Origin: GCA-002282575 sp964519885
GTDB lineage: Bacteria > Pseudomonadota > Gammaproteobacteria > Thiomicrospirales > Thiomicrospiraceae
Reading direction: 5' to 3'
DNA length: 64,000 bases
Assembly (NCBI GenBank): GCA_964519885.1
Contig: CAZFLX010000003.1
Span: forward strand, 1 to 64,000
The notes below the pieces were generated by a model. That model saw only the letters and a list, made by a program, of their open reading frames with translations. It made no database searches and was not told the DNA's origin. Below are positions 39,228 through 48,774 of the stretch, in pieces. The position numbers were made by a program, and so were the translations under genes. Numbering within the stretch: the first letter of the stretch is position 1; each line of letters opens with the position of its first letter.

Positions 39228-39931
39228 TATTCATTCTCCAACACAAATTTAACGGGCACTTCCACCCAAGTCTCCAAGGCTGCGCCGCCCTGCGTGGCTG
39301 GCTTAAAACGCCATTGTTTGACCGATTCCATCGCTGCTTCATCCAGCCGCTCAAAACCCGAACTGCGACTCAATTGTACCGAAGCGACGCGACCATCGAC
39401 CGCCACCAACACCCGCAAGCGAACCTCCCCTTGTTCACCCATGCGCTTAGATAAACGCGGGTAAGAAGGCTTAGGATTGTTCAGATAATCGGCCTCTGCT
39501 CGCACCAAGGGCTTCTGCTCCACGGGCACCACCGCTGGTGCTGGCGCAGCCGCTTCGGCTTGCACGGGCGTCATCGGCTCGTTACTCACACTGGCTTGCT
39601 CGCTGGGTTGAGCAACGGGCACTTTGGCAGGCTTGGCTTTGACCACCGGCTTAGGCTTTTCCTTAACCACCGGTGGTGGCGGTGGCGGTGCCACTTCCTG
39701 CGTCGCCACCATCTCTGGCTCATTAACGTCTTCAGTGGGAGCCGGTGGCGGCGTCTGCGTTTTGGCTGGCGCCACCACTTCTGGTTTCTCTTCCACCCAT
39801 TCCATCGACATCAGCTCAACTGGCTTCATGGGCTCGGCCATTTTTAATTGCCACAGCCACACAGCCAACAACCCATGTAACACGAGGGTGAGAGCAATGG
39901 CTATCGGTAAGCTGATTGAAGGTCGTTGCAT
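39227..39931 (-). CDS. tonB: Energy-transducing protein TonB
   Basis: 234 residues: an N-terminal membrane anchor (about 9-28, LPIAIALTLVLHGLLAVWLW with the conserved His), a Pro/Lys/Glu-rich periplasm-spanning region (PPPPPPVVKEKPKPVVKAKP), and the C-terminal TonB domain (about 150-234, YPRLSKRMGEQGEVRLRV and AAMESVKQWRFKPA). Transfers the inner-membrane proton force to TonB-dependent receptors. It begins five bases after the fbpA stop, so it is in the same message. Confidence 0.95.
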   Translation of the reverse strand: MQRPSISLPIAIALTLVLHGLLAVWLWQLKMAEPMKPVELMSMEWVEEKPEVVAPAKTQTPPPAPTEDVNEPEMVATQEVAPPPPPPVVKEKPKPVVKAKPAKVPVAQPSEQASVSNEPMTPVQAEAAAPAPAVVPVEQKPLVRAEADYLNNPKPSYPRLSKRMGEQGEVRLRVLVAVDGRVASVQLSRSSGFERLDEAAMESVKQWRFKPATQGGAALETWVEVPVKFVLENE

Positions 39932-39936
39932 CGTCG

Positions 39937-40947
39937 TTATTTCCAGCCAGCACGATCCATGATCTGTGCCGCTGCATTCCGCTTAGCCCCAATCGCCGCC
40001 GCATTTAACGGATCAGCTTTAAAGTTAGACACAGCATTCAACTCTGGGTTATCCAATTTCACCCCAGCCACCACTGAAAACTCGTTATTGCCATTGGCAA
40101 AATACTGTTGCGCTTCATCCGTCGCCAGATATTCTAAAAGTTTGACCGCTTCCGCTTTATGGGGTGCATTCACCAGCATACCGCCACCCGACACGTTAAC
40201 ATGGGTGCCATGACCGGCCATATCGGGAAACGCCATTTTGACGCGATCAATGACTTTTTCATCTTCGGGTTTTTCAGAGCGTTGTAGGCGCAAATAGTAG
40301 TAACTATTGGTCAGACCAATGGCACAATCCCCAGCGGCAATGGCACGAATCTGATCGGTATCACCCCCTTTGGGCTTACGCGCTAGGTTATCCACCACCC
40401 CTTTTGCCCAAGCTTCTGCTTTGGCATCACCTTCGTGCATCATCATGGCACTTAACAATGACAAGTTATAAGGATGACCGCCCGAGCGCACGCACACCTT
40501 ACCTTTCATGCTAGGATCAGCCAAGGTTGCATAGCTTTTCGCTTGCGCTTCACTGACCACGCCGGGATCGTAAGCAATGACGCGTGCGCGAGATGAAAAA
40601 CCAAACCAATGATTATTCGGCTCACGGAATTGAGCCGGAATCTTGGCGGTTAACGCAGTCGAATCCACGGGGGCCAATAAACCCGCATCTTGTGCGGCTT
40701 GTAGTCGCGCTGCATCCGCCAAAATCAACACATCAGCAGGCGAGCGAGCGCCTTCTGCTTTTAAGCGCTCAACCAATTCTTCATCTTTGGCTTCAATGCG
40801 ATTCACCTTAATGCCCGTCGCTTGGGTAAAGCCTGCATAAAGCTGATCGTCCGACGCATAATGACGCGATGAATAAACATTCACCTCAGCCGCGGTTGCT
40901 GCACCCGTCGCTAGGGTTAACAAGACTGCAAGGATTTTCTTTTTCAT
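39937..40947 (-). CDS. fbpA: Ferric iron ABC transporter substrate-binding protein
   Basis: Periplasmic Fe3+-binding protein, 336 residues with a Sec signal peptide ending ATAAEVN. The mature start VNVYSSRHYASDDQLYAGF and the iron-coordinating double tyrosine NSYYYLRL (about residue 213) fit the FbpA/FutA/AfuA transferrin-like family; NVSGGGMLV and YLATDEAQQYFANGNNEF follow. It begins a minus-strand operon with tonB and is divergent from its own fbpC-fbpB, across a gap holding Fur-like sites. Confidence 0.93.
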   Translation of the reverse strand: MKKKILAVLLTLATGAATAAEVNVYSSRHYASDDQLYAGFTQATGIKVNRIEAKDEELVERLKAEGARSPADVLILADAARLQAAQDAGLLAPVDSTALTAKIPAQFREPNNHWFGFSSRARVIAYDPGVVSEAQAKSYATLADPSMKGKVCVRSGGHPYNLSLLSAMMMHEGDAKAEAWAKGVVDNLARKPKGGDTDQIRAIAAGDCAIGLTNSYYYLRLQRSEKPEDEKVIDRVKMAFPDMAGHGTHVNVSGGGMLVNAPHKAEAVKLLEYLATDEAQQYFANGNNEFSVVAGVKLDNPELNAVSNFKADPLNAAAIGAKRNAAAQIMDRAGWK

Positions 40948-40966
40948 ATAGCACCTACCAACAAAT

Positions 40967-40985
40967 ATGAATAGTTATCATTTAA
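40967..40985. promoter_or_regulatory. Weak Fur-like site, fbpA side
   Basis: Matches the Fur consensus at about 10 of 19 positions with an intact ATCATT. It sits 20 bases before the fbpA start codon. On its own this is weak, but with the second site next to it the pair looks like a divergent iron-controlled promoter region. Confidence 0.4.
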
Positions 40986-41009
40986 AAAGCCGTATTTGCG
41001 TATATTACC

Positions 41010-41028
41010 GATAATTGTTATTATTTGC
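41010..41028. promoter_or_regulatory. Fur box between fbpA and fbpC
   Basis: Matches the 19-bp Fur consensus at 13 of 19 positions, including an intact GATAAT left half. It lies between the divergent fbpA-tonB and fbpC-fbpB operons, where one site could repress both. Confidence 0.6.
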
Positions 41029-41069
41029 ACTTAAAATTTACATTTTTTTGTTGGATGGTGCTTTCACCC

Positions 41070-42122
41070 ATGTCCTCCCTTGCCGATATCGCGCTCAACA
41101 TCACCGATTTACAGCTTCTTCGCGCCCATACCCACATCCTGAATCAGGTCAGCTTGCAACTCAAGGCAGGACAAATTGGTTGCCTGCTCGGTCCTTCTGG
41201 CTGCGGTAAAACCACGCTGTTACGTGCCATTGCTGGCTTCGAAACCATTCAAGCTGGGCGCATTGATATCGCCGGACGCTGTGTTGCCGATGCTCAGCAT
41301 CAACAGGCTCCTGAACAACGTGGCATTGGCATGGTGTTTCAAGACTACGCCCTCTTTCCGCATTTGAGTGTTGCCGACAACATCGCTTTTGGTTTGCACA
41401 AACTGCCCAAAGCCGAACAACAGCGTCGTAGCCAAGAATGGTTACAGCGCCTTCAACTCGACAAGCTTGCTCAGCGTTATCCCCATCAACTCTCTGGCGG
41501 TCAACAACAACGGGTGGCCTTAGCCCGTGCGTTAGCGCCGCAACCGCAACTCTTACTCATGGACGAACCCTTCGCTAACTTAGATGCCGCCTTGCGTGAA
41601 AGCCTGAGTTTAGAAGTACGCGACCTGCTGAAATCTTTGGGCGCGAGTGCGTTGCTGGTCACCCATGATCCGACGGAAGCCTTTACCCTTGCTGATGTGA
41701 TTGGGGTGATGCAACTAGGCGAAATTGTGCAGTGGGATCATCCTTACCGTGTCTATCACGAACCCGCTAATCGCTTTGTGGCCAGTTTTGTCGGACTAGG
41801 CAGTTTCTTACAATCACAGGTTACTAGCCCCCGTCATATTCATACGCCCTTGGGCTTGGTGCACGGTCAATGTAGCGAACAAGACTGTTCCAGCGAGGTA
41901 AGCGTGTTGGTTCGCCCCGATGACATTGTATATGATCCGCTGAGTAACTTCCGTGCTCGCGTTATTTATAAAGCCTTCCAAGGTCCGAGTACCCTGTATC
42001 GTTTACAACTTCACGATCAGCAAGTGGTCACCGCACTCATGCCCAGCCACATTCAACTCAGTGTCGGCGAGGAAACGGGTATTCGCTTCGATACCGGTGG
42101 TCATGTGGTGGCCTTTGCATGA
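41070..42122 (+). CDS. fbpC: Ferric iron ABC transporter ATP-binding protein
   Basis: 350 residues from the ATG at 41070 (a GGATGG tract lies about nine bases upstream; longer frames begin upstream but lack a ribosome site). Walker A is GPSGCGKTTLL (about residue 42), the signature LSGGQQQRVALARAL and Walker B LLLMDEPFANLD follow, and the C-terminal regulatory part (about 240-350) has a VLVRPDDIV segment typical of FbpC-type ATPases. It overlaps the permease gene by four bases (ATGA). Confidence 0.93.
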   Translation: MSSLADIALNITDLQLLRAHTHILNQVSLQLKAGQIGCLLGPSGCGKTTLLRAIAGFETIQAGRIDIAGRCVADAQHQQAPEQRGIGMVFQDYALFPHLSVADNIAFGLHKLPKAEQQRRSQEWLQRLQLDKLAQRYPHQLSGGQQQRVALARALAPQPQLLLMDEPFANLDAALRESLSLEVRDLLKSLGASALLVTHDPTEAFTLADVIGVMQLGEIVQWDHPYRVYHEPANRFVASFVGLGSFLQSQVTSPRHIHTPLGLVHGQCSEQDCSSEVSVLVRPDDIVYDPLSNFRARVIYKAFQGPSTLYRLQLHDQQVVTALMPSHIQLSVGEETGIRFDTGGHVVAFA

Positions 42123-43681
42123 AAACCAAACTCTCTGCCTGGCTAGGGCTGGGCATTAGCAGCCTGTTTCTGTTACCCATATTAATGTTAGTGTGGCAAG
42201 CACTCGACTTCAGCCACGGCAGTGAACATTGGCAGCATTTACTCAATACTTGGTTAGGCGAAGCCATCGTCAATAGCCTGATGCTCACCCTATTCACTGC
42301 GCTGGGTGCGGTGGTATTGGGTACCAGCTTGGCTTGGCTGAGTGTGGCCTATCGCTTCCCGGCCAGTGGCTTATTGGCTTGGTTATTGGTGTTACCCTTG
42401 GCCTTACCACCCTATGTGGTGGCGATGCTGGTCACTTGGTGGGCGGATAGCAGTGGCACCTTGCATTTATGGCTACGCGAACTGGGCTGGGTGAATCATT
42501 GGGTGGATATTCGCAACCTACCGGTGTTAGCGTTGTTGTTCTCGCTGGTGTTTATGCCCTATGTGTTTTTACTTGCTCGTGCCAGTTTTCAACGCCAAGG
42601 GCTACAAGCCTTTGAAGCCGCACGAGCTTTGGGATTATCTCCCGCTCAGGCTTTTCTAAAAGTAGCGCTACCCATTGCGCGCCCGTCGATTATTGCCGGT
42701 GCGGCGTTGGTGATGATGGAAACCCTTGCCGACTATGGCGCCAGTAGCTTATTTGCCGTACCGACGCTGACGCAAGCCATTTACCGCAGTTGGTTTAATA
42801 TGGGCGATTGGGCGCTGGCGGCTCAACTTGCGGTGACGCTGATTAGTGTGATTATTTTGGTGCTGTTTCTGATGCAGCCCAACAAACAACAAGATATCAG
42901 TCAACAAGCCACTAACGCTCAAGCTAAACCACCGAAGCTGCGCTGGCAAGCCTGGGCAATGAGTGGGTTCAGTTGGAGCGTGTTTCTACTGGCATTTGCT
43001 CTGCCCATGACACTGTTACTTTGGCAGAGTCTTTCCGCCGAAACGGATAACTGGAATATGACGCGGCTGAGTCATTGGTTTATCAACAGCCTCAGCCTGG
43101 CTGGCTTGAGTGCCCTAATCGCCATGAGCATTGCCTTACTGGTCAGTTGGCAAGCTTACCGACAACCAGACAGCCTTGCACAGCGCTGGTCTTTACGCTT
43201 ATTGTCGATTGGTTACGGCATTCCTGGCACCGCCCTAGCCGTGGCGATTCTGCTCACTTGGCAACAACTTGGCTTGGCCGCTGGGGTGGTGGCCTTGGTA
43301 TTCGCCTATGCGGTGCGTTTTATGAGCATTGCCGTACAAAGCACCCAAGCCGGGTTAGCGCAACTCTCGCCGCGCTTGCTGGAAGCGGCACAATTACACG
43401 GCTATGCCCCCTGGCAACAACATTGGCGCATTACCCTGCCCTTGTTATCGCCCCACCTATTAGCAGGCAGCTTAATGGTCGCCATTGAGGTGTTGAAAGA
43501 ACTGCCCGCAACCCTGATGCTACGTCCGTTCAACTTCGACACCCTCGCCATTATTACTTATCAATACGCGCAAGACGAACGCATTCCTGAAGCGGCGAAT
43601 GCCGCCTTACTGATTGTACTCGCCAGTTTAATCGGCTTACTGGTGGTGAAATGGCTAGAGCAAAAAAACACTAGGGGTTAG
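42119..43681 (+). CDS. fbpB: Ferric iron ABC transporter permease
   Basis: 520-residue fused permease with two BPD_transp domains (about twelve helices), the usual single-chain form in FbpB/ThiP-type importers. Each half shows an EAA loop: EAARALGLSPAQAFLKVALP (about 184) and EAAQLHGYAPWQQHWRITLP (about 425). It should pair with FbpC and with FbpA from the divergent operon. Ends two bases before the convergent gpsA stop. Confidence 0.93.
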   Translation: MKTKLSAWLGLGISSLFLLPILMLVWQALDFSHGSEHWQHLLNTWLGEAIVNSLMLTLFTALGAVVLGTSLAWLSVAYRFPASGLLAWLLVLPLALPPYVVAMLVTWWADSSGTLHLWLRELGWVNHWVDIRNLPVLALLFSLVFMPYVFLLARASFQRQGLQAFEAARALGLSPAQAFLKVALPIARPSIIAGAALVMMETLADYGASSLFAVPTLTQAIYRSWFNMGDWALAAQLAVTLISVIILVLFLMQPNKQQDISQQATNAQAKPPKLRWQAWAMSGFSWSVFLLAFALPMTLLLWQSLSAETDNWNMTRLSHWFINSLSLAGLSALIAMSIALLVSWQAYRQPDSLAQRWSLRLLSIGYGIPGTALAVAILLTWQQLGLAAGVVALVFAYAVRFMSIAVQSTQAGLAQLSPRLLEAAQLHGYAPWQQHWRITLPLLSPHLLAGSLMVAIEVLKELPATLMLRPFNFDTLAIITYQYAQDERIPEAANAALLIVLASLIGLLVVKWLEQKNTRG

Positions 43682-43683
43682 GT

Positions 43684-44670
43684 TTACTCCACCCCCGGCT
43701 CTCTGGCTAACAACTGCGCTACTGCCGCCTTAGGTGAAAGCGCACCGCTCACTACTTGATGCACGGCTTGCACAATGGGTAAATCCAGTTGATGTTGCTG
43801 GGCAATCGCCATCACACTGCGCACCGCCAATAACCCTTCCACCGTACCTAAGGCTTGCTCGGCCTGAGCGACGCTTTGTCCTTGCGCTAATGCCATGCCA
43901 AAGCGACGGTTACGCGATTGATCGTCGGTACAAGTAAGTACCAAGTCGCCTAAGCCTGCCAAGCCCATCAGCGTATCGGCTTGCGCACCCAAAGCACCAC
44001 CTAAGCGCATGAGTTCGGCTAAAGAACGCGCCACCAAGGCGGCACGCGCATTGGCACCAAAACCCAGCCCATCGGAAACACCAGCGGCAATGGCCATGAC
44101 GTTTTTCATCGCGCCACCCACTTCGACACCGGTAACATCGGTGTTGGTGTAAACACGGAAATGGGCATGATGCAGTCGTTTCGCCCACCAGTCGCTTATA
44201 CTGGCTTGATCGCTGGCAGCGACAATAGCGGTGGGCAAGCCCACCGCTACTTCATGGGCAAAGGTCGGCCCAGAAATAACAGTACCCGACACTTGTGGCA
44301 AATAGTGATGCACTTGTTGATGCAGCAATTCGTGGGAGTCTTGATCGAAACCTTTAGTTGCCCAAGCCACATAAGGCGGCAGTTGTCCCACTGGCAGTTG
44401 AGCTAATTGTTGTAACAATCCATTAAAGGCATGACTGGGAACAACAATCAGCAAGCCTTGTGCGCCAGTTAAGGCGCCAACTAGGTCGTGAGTAACTTGA
44501 ATGCTTGCTGGCAATTCAATATCGGGCAAGAGTGGTGTGCGGCGAGTTTGTTGTAAGGATTCGGCAACACTGGCTTTATGCGCCCACAAATTCACTTGTC
44601 TGCCGGCACGCACCAATTGCATCGCCAGCGCAATACCCCAAGCGCCAGCCCCTAATACGGCAATACGCAT
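43684..44670 (-). CDS. gpsA: Glycerol-3-phosphate dehydrogenase [NAD(P)+]
   Basis: Reduces dihydroxyacetone phosphate to sn-glycerol-3-phosphate for phospholipid synthesis. 328 residues. The NAD-binding loop VLGAGAWGIALA opens the protein; ATKGFD, ISGPTFAHEVA and the catalytic-lysine segment GGAMKNVMAIAAGVSDGLG are visible, as is NARAALVARSLAELMRLG. Three bases separate it from secB; the order rhodanese-grxC-secB-gpsA matches that of E. coli. Confidence 0.96.
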   Translation of the reverse strand: MRIAVLGAGAWGIALAMQLVRAGRQVNLWAHKASVAESLQQTRRTPLLPDIELPASIQVTHDLVGALTGAQGLLIVVPSHAFNGLLQQLAQLPVGQLPPYVAWATKGFDQDSHELLHQQVHHYLPQVSGTVISGPTFAHEVAVGLPTAIVAASDQASISDWWAKRLHHAHFRVYTNTDVTGVEVGGAMKNVMAIAAGVSDGLGFGANARAALVARSLAELMRLGGALGAQADTLMGLAGLGDLVLTCTDDQSRNRRFGMALAQGQSVAQAEQALGTVEGLLAVRSVMAIAQQHQLDLPIVQAVHQVVSGALSPKAAVAQLLAREPGVE

Positions 44671-44673
44671 GGC

Positions 44674-45111
44674 TTAAGCCTGCTCGTTGGCCAATTGTTC
44701 TTGATGCAAGGCTTCGAAATTAATCGGTTGCAGTTCTAAGGGTGGGAAACCTGCTTTTAGTGACAGGTTAGCAATGGTTTCACGCGCATAAGGGAACAAT
44801 AGCGTCGGGCAGTAGCTATTGATGAGACTGTTAATCGCTTCTGCTTCAAAATTGGCCATGGCGAATAAACCCGCTTGCTCGACTTCAGCTAAAAAAGCCA
44901 CCTGTTCGCCCAAACGCACGGTGGCGGTAATACGCAAGGTCACTTGCCAATGCTGCTCACCCACTTGCTCTGGTTCGACTTTGACTTGTAAATCTAGGCT
45001 AGAATCAAACGGCATGGTGAACACACGAGGCGCCATCGGCGATTCAAAGGACACGTCTTTTAGGTAGATTTTTTCGATGGCAAAGTGAGGGGCGTTGGCT
45101 TGTTCGCTCAT
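44674..45111 (-). CDS. secB: Protein-export chaperone SecB
   Basis: Tetrameric cytoplasmic chaperone that delivers precursors to SecA; 145 residues. Family marks include IEKIYLKDVSFESPMAP (about 12-28), VKVEPEQVG, AEVEQAGLFAM and the C-terminal CPTLLFPYARETIANL segment, followed by GFPPLELQPINFEALH. Length is slightly below E. coli SecB (155). Confidence 0.96.
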   Translation of the reverse strand: MSEQANAPHFAIEKIYLKDVSFESPMAPRVFTMPFDSSLDLQVKVEPEQVGEQHWQVTLRITATVRLGEQVAFLAEVEQAGLFAMANFEAEAINSLINSYCPTLLFPYARETIANLSLKAGFPPLELQPINFEALHQEQLANEQA

Positions 45112-45167
45112 AAAGATTCTCTTTTAATACAGGTTACTAAATTATCCCAGAGGGAGAGGGCATTAAA

Positions 45168-45452
45168 TTAGGTGACGTCGGAGCGGTCGATACTTTCTAC
45201 ACCCAGTAAGGCATCGAGTTTGCCGGCTCTGTCTAGCGCTGACAGGTCATCGTAGCCACCGACATGCACATCACCAATAAAAATTTGCGGCACAGTACGG
45301 CGACCGGTTTTGGTCATCATCTCTTGCCAGACTTCACGACTCAGACCCGCATTGATTTCCGTCCACTCCGTAATGCCCTTACGTTCTAATAAGCGTTTGG
45401 CCATGGTGCAATAGGGACAAATGGTGGAGGTGTAGATGACAATCGGCTTCAT
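45168..45452 (-). CDS. grxC: Glutaredoxin 3
   Basis: Small thiol-disulfide oxidoreductase, 94 residues. The active site is CPYC (Cys12 and Cys15) in TSTICPYCTMAKRLLERKG; TVPQIFIGDVHVGGYDDLSAL gives the cis-Pro and glutathione-binding loop. It donates electrons to ribonucleotide reductase in relatives and nrdA/nrdB lie in this window. Part of the conserved rhodanese-grxC-secB-gpsA block. Confidence 0.95.
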   Translation of the reverse strand: MKPIVIYTSTICPYCTMAKRLLERKGITEWTEINAGLSREVWQEMMTKTGRRTVPQIFIGDVHVGGYDDLSALDRAGKLDALLGVESIDRSDVT

Positions 45453-45467
45453 AAATGCACGCTCCGT

Positions 45468-45908
45468 TTATTTTTTCTTGCCTTGTTTGGCAATGGGTAG
45501 GTTAGCACCGCGCCAAGCACTGATGCCACCCGACAGGTTATGTAACTGCTCAAAGCCTGCTTTACGTAAGATGCCACAGGCACGTGCTGAACGCATACCA
45601 CTTTCGCAGTAAACAAGGGTTGGGCCTGCTTTGTGGGCTTCTAAGCTGTCTAACTTGGCGGGCAAGTCGGCGACGGAAAGGTTTTTCGCGCCGGTTAAGT
45701 GACCGCTGCGGTATTCGTCGATAGAGCGCACATCGAGCACAAAAGCGCCGTCGTTCATTAAGCGTACCGCTTGTTCGGGGGCAATGCTGGCATAACCAGA
45801 AAGTTTATCGCCAAAATGACTTTGAAACAGCATAAACAGCACAATCATCAGTGCCAACAATAACAACCATTGTTGCTGCATAAATTCTATAATTAAAGCC
45901 GATTCCAT
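45468..45908 (-). CDS. Membrane-anchored rhodanese-like protein (YibN-like)
   Basis: 146 residues: an N-terminal membrane helix (about 14-31) then a single rhodanese domain with the active-site Cys in VYCESGMRSARACGIL (about residue 100) and the AFVLDVRSIDEYRSGHL motif. May carry sulfane sulfur to acceptors. It is first in the grxC-secB-gpsA operon and divergent from gpmI, exactly as yibN is in E. coli. Confidence 0.92.
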   Translation of the reverse strand: MESALIIEFMQQQWLLLLALMIVLFMLFQSHFGDKLSGYASIAPEQAVRLMNDGAFVLDVRSIDEYRSGHLTGAKNLSVADLPAKLDSLEAHKAGPTLVYCESGMRSARACGILRKAGFEQLHNLSGGISAWRGANLPIAKQGKKK

Positions 45909-46018
45909 GCGCTAAAGCCCTTTCATTCCGATCAATCTGTAAAATATTGGTCATGATTCTAACCGATTTTTTCGCTATAATGAAAAGATTAATGTTAATT
46001 TTGATAGGACTTGCCCCA

Positions 46019-47572
46019 ATGCGCGATCTACGCCCCCAACATAAACCAACTGGTCTGATTATTCTTGATGGTTGGGGCTACCGCGAATCCAGCGACTATA
46101 ATGCCATTGCTTTGGCCAATACGCCCAATTTCGATGCGCTGTGGCAGTCTTATCCGCATACGCTGATTAACACTTCTGGCATGGTAGTTGGGTTGCCCGA
46201 TGGACAAATGGGTAACTCGGAAGTGGGTCACTTAAACCTCGGTGCAGGGCGTGTGGTTTATCAGGAATTAACGCGCATTTCTAAAGCTATTAGTGATGGT
46301 GATTTCTTCACTAATCCGACGTTTGTGCGCACCTTAGATACTCTTGCTAACAATGGTAAATCTTTGCATCTGTTGGCGTTACTGTCAGATGGTGGTGTTC
46401 ATGCCCATATTTACCATCTCAAAGCAGCGATTAAAATGGCCAGTGATCGTGGCATTCAGCGCATTAACATTCATGTGTTTAGCGATGGGCGTGATGTGGC
46501 ACCGAAAAGTGCGCTAGAGTACATTGAACGCTTGAACCATTTTTTACAAGATCACCCCAATGCACGTATTGTCAGTATGATTGGGCGCTATTTTGCTTTA
46601 GATCGTGATAACCGCTGGGAGCGGGTGAGCAAGGCTTATCATTTGATATGTGGTGGCATGGCGGAACATCAGGCCGACAGCGCCCTAGCGGCGGTTGAAG
46701 ATGCTTATGCACGTGGTGAAACCGATGAGTTCATTGCTCCTACCACGATTGGTGAAGGTGTGCGCATGGAAGATGGCGATGCGCTGATTTTTGTTAATTA
46801 CCGCTCGGATCGCGTGCGTCAGATCAGTCGCGCCTTTATTCAACCCGATTTTGATGGTTTTGAACGTCAGTGTAAAGTGCAATTATCGCACTTTGTTACC
46901 ATGACGGAATATCATAAAGACTTTGCGCCTTTATATGGTGCTGAGGTGGCGTTTGGCGCCAGTAGCCTTGCCAATACCTTCGGTGAGTATGTCTCTAATC
47001 TGGGCTTAACGCAGTTACGCATTGCCGAAACCGAGAAATACGCCCATGTGACTTTCTTTATGAATGGTGGTGTAGAAGTGCCCTACCCGGGTGAAGATCG
47101 TATTTTGGTGCCCTCACCTAAAGTGGCTACCTATGACTTACAACCCGAAATGAGCGTGGCTGAAGTGTCGGATAAATTGGTGGAAGCGATTTTATCGGGC
47201 AAGTACGATACCTTTATTTGTAATTTTGCCAATCCCGACATGGTTGGCCATTCGGGTATTTTGCCCGCTTGTATTCAGGCGGTGGAAGCAGTCGATACCG
47301 CTTTAGGCAAAGTGATGGCGGCGATGAAGCAAGTCGGTGGTGAGATGATTGTTACCGCCGACCACGGCAACATCGAGCAACTACGTGACCCGGTTACTGG
47401 TCAGCCGCACACCGCACACACCACCAACCTAGTGCCGCTGGTGGTAATGAGTGATCGTCCCTTCCAAGTGCGCGCTGAAGGCGGTTCGTTGCCGGATGTC
47501 ATGCCGACCATTTTACACATGATGGGTATTGAGCAACCGAAAGAGATGACGGGAAGCAGTCTCGTTTCTTAA
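46019..47572 (+). CDS. gpmI: Cofactor-independent phosphoglycerate mutase
   Basis: Interconverts 3- and 2-phosphoglycerate using two Mn2+. 517 residues from the ATG at 46019 (AGGA nine bases upstream), matching E. coli GpmI; a 24-codon extension is rejected. DGWGYRESSDYNAI (metal Asp), the catalytic Ser in MGNSEVGHLNLGAGRVVYQ (about 62-80), HVFSDGRDVAP, and TADHGNIEQL are clear. Followed by yhiN after four bases. Confidence 0.97.
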   Translation: MRDLRPQHKPTGLIILDGWGYRESSDYNAIALANTPNFDALWQSYPHTLINTSGMVVGLPDGQMGNSEVGHLNLGAGRVVYQELTRISKAISDGDFFTNPTFVRTLDTLANNGKSLHLLALLSDGGVHAHIYHLKAAIKMASDRGIQRINIHVFSDGRDVAPKSALEYIERLNHFLQDHPNARIVSMIGRYFALDRDNRWERVSKAYHLICGGMAEHQADSALAAVEDAYARGETDEFIAPTTIGEGVRMEDGDALIFVNYRSDRVRQISRAFIQPDFDGFERQCKVQLSHFVTMTEYHKDFAPLYGAEVAFGASSLANTFGEYVSNLGLTQLRIAETEKYAHVTFFMNGGVEVPYPGEDRILVPSPKVATYDLQPEMSVAEVSDKLVEAILSGKYDTFICNFANPDMVGHSGILPACIQAVEAVDTALGKVMAAMKQVGGEMIVTADHGNIEQLRDPVTGQPHTAHTTNLVPLVVMSDRPFQVRAEGGSLPDVMPTILHMMGIEQPKEMTGSSLVS

Positions 47573-47576
47573 GCAA

Positions 47577-48752
47577 ATGGCAGCCGCTAACCACCACTGG
47601 GATGTGATTGTGATTGGTGCTGGGGCATCGGGCATGATGTGCGCAGCCACGGCGGGTTATCGTGATAAGCGAGTATTAATACTCGACCATGCACCGAAAG
47701 CGGGGGCTAAAATTCGTATTTCTGGCGGTGGTAAGTGCAACTTTACCAACCGACAAGTCGCCCCCAGCAACTATCACTGCCAAAATCCGCATTTCGTCAA
47801 ATCGGCTTTAGCACGTTATCCTTCTAGTGCCTTTATTGAATTGGTCGAACGTCATGGTATCGACTATGAAGAGCGCGAACATGGTCAGCTGTTTACGCTA
47901 AATGGCGCGGGGGAGATAATCGCCATGCTGCGCACCGAATGTGAGTGGGCGGGCGTTGAGATTCGGTTAAATTGCAGTGTGCATGAAGTAATCCCTCATA
48001 CTAGCTCTTTCTCAATTCACACTTCGCAAGGAGTGTTCAGCAGCGATAAACTGGTGATTGCCACGGGTGCTTTATCTTTTCCCAAGCTGAAAGCGAGCGA
48101 TTTTGGCTATCGCATCGCCAAGCAATTCAAGTTGCCGCTCATCGCTCCCAGACCTGGCTTAGTGGGCTTAACCATAGATCTGCCGAATTGGTCGGAGTTA
48201 TCTGGAATCGCCTTACCTGCAACATTAAGTTGTGAAGGGCGAAGCTGGACACGTAATCTGCTGTTTACCCATACGGGTATTAGTGGACCTGCCACACTGC
48301 AAATATCGAATGTTTGGCAAGCGAGGCGCTCGATTCAACTCAACTTGCTACCTGACGTTGATGCCATTGCCGAAGTGCTGAATCTAAAAGCACAAAATAA
48401 AGAACTGCGCCCTTGGTTACGCAGCCAACTACCCAAACGCTTAGCCGATTACTACTGGGAGTTGCATCCCCTAGCTGGCAAACCCGCCGAACTGTCCGAC
48501 GACAGCCTACGCCAATGGGCACACGAGCTACAACACTGGACGCTCACACCCAGCGGCACCGACGGTTACCACAAAGCTGAAGTGACGGTCGGTGGTGTTG
48601 ATACGCAAGCCATTTCCTCAAAAAACATGGAAGTGCTAACGCAACCGGGGTTGTATTTTATTGGTGAAGTGTTAGACGTAACAGGTGATTTAGGTGGCTT
48701 TAATTTTCAATGGGCTTGGGCGAGTGGGGTTGCGTGTGGGATGAGCATTTAA
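47577..48752 (+). CDS. FAD/NAD(P)-binding oxidoreductase, HI0933/YhiN family
   Basis: 391-residue flavoprotein of unknown physiological role. N-terminal dinucleotide loop VIGAGASGMMCAATAG, the family motif GAKIRISGGGKCNFTN (about 43-58), FTHTGISGPATLQISN in the middle, and the C-terminal GEVLDVTGDLGGFNFQWAWASG are diagnostic. Relatives are sometimes linked to bile acid (BaiN) or RNA-related chemistry, but none is assigned here. Co-transcribed with gpmI. Confidence 0.93.
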   Translation: MAAANHHWDVIVIGAGASGMMCAATAGYRDKRVLILDHAPKAGAKIRISGGGKCNFTNRQVAPSNYHCQNPHFVKSALARYPSSAFIELVERHGIDYEEREHGQLFTLNGAGEIIAMLRTECEWAGVEIRLNCSVHEVIPHTSSFSIHTSQGVFSSDKLVIATGALSFPKLKASDFGYRIAKQFKLPLIAPRPGLVGLTIDLPNWSELSGIALPATLSCEGRSWTRNLLFTHTGISGPATLQISNVWQARRSIQLNLLPDVDAIAEVLNLKAQNKELRPWLRSQLPKRLADYYWELHPLAGKPAELSDDSLRQWAHELQHWTLTPSGTDGYHKAEVTVGGVDTQAISSKNMEVLTQPGLYFIGEVLDVTGDLGGFNFQWAWASGVACGMSI

Positions 48753-48774
48753 CACCCACACCACAAGCAACCAG

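Noticed and set aside
39560..39847. Long open frames opposite tonB
   Set aside because: They are produced by the Pro/Lys/Glu-rich repeat codons of TonB read on the other strand and have no ribosome site or known motifs.
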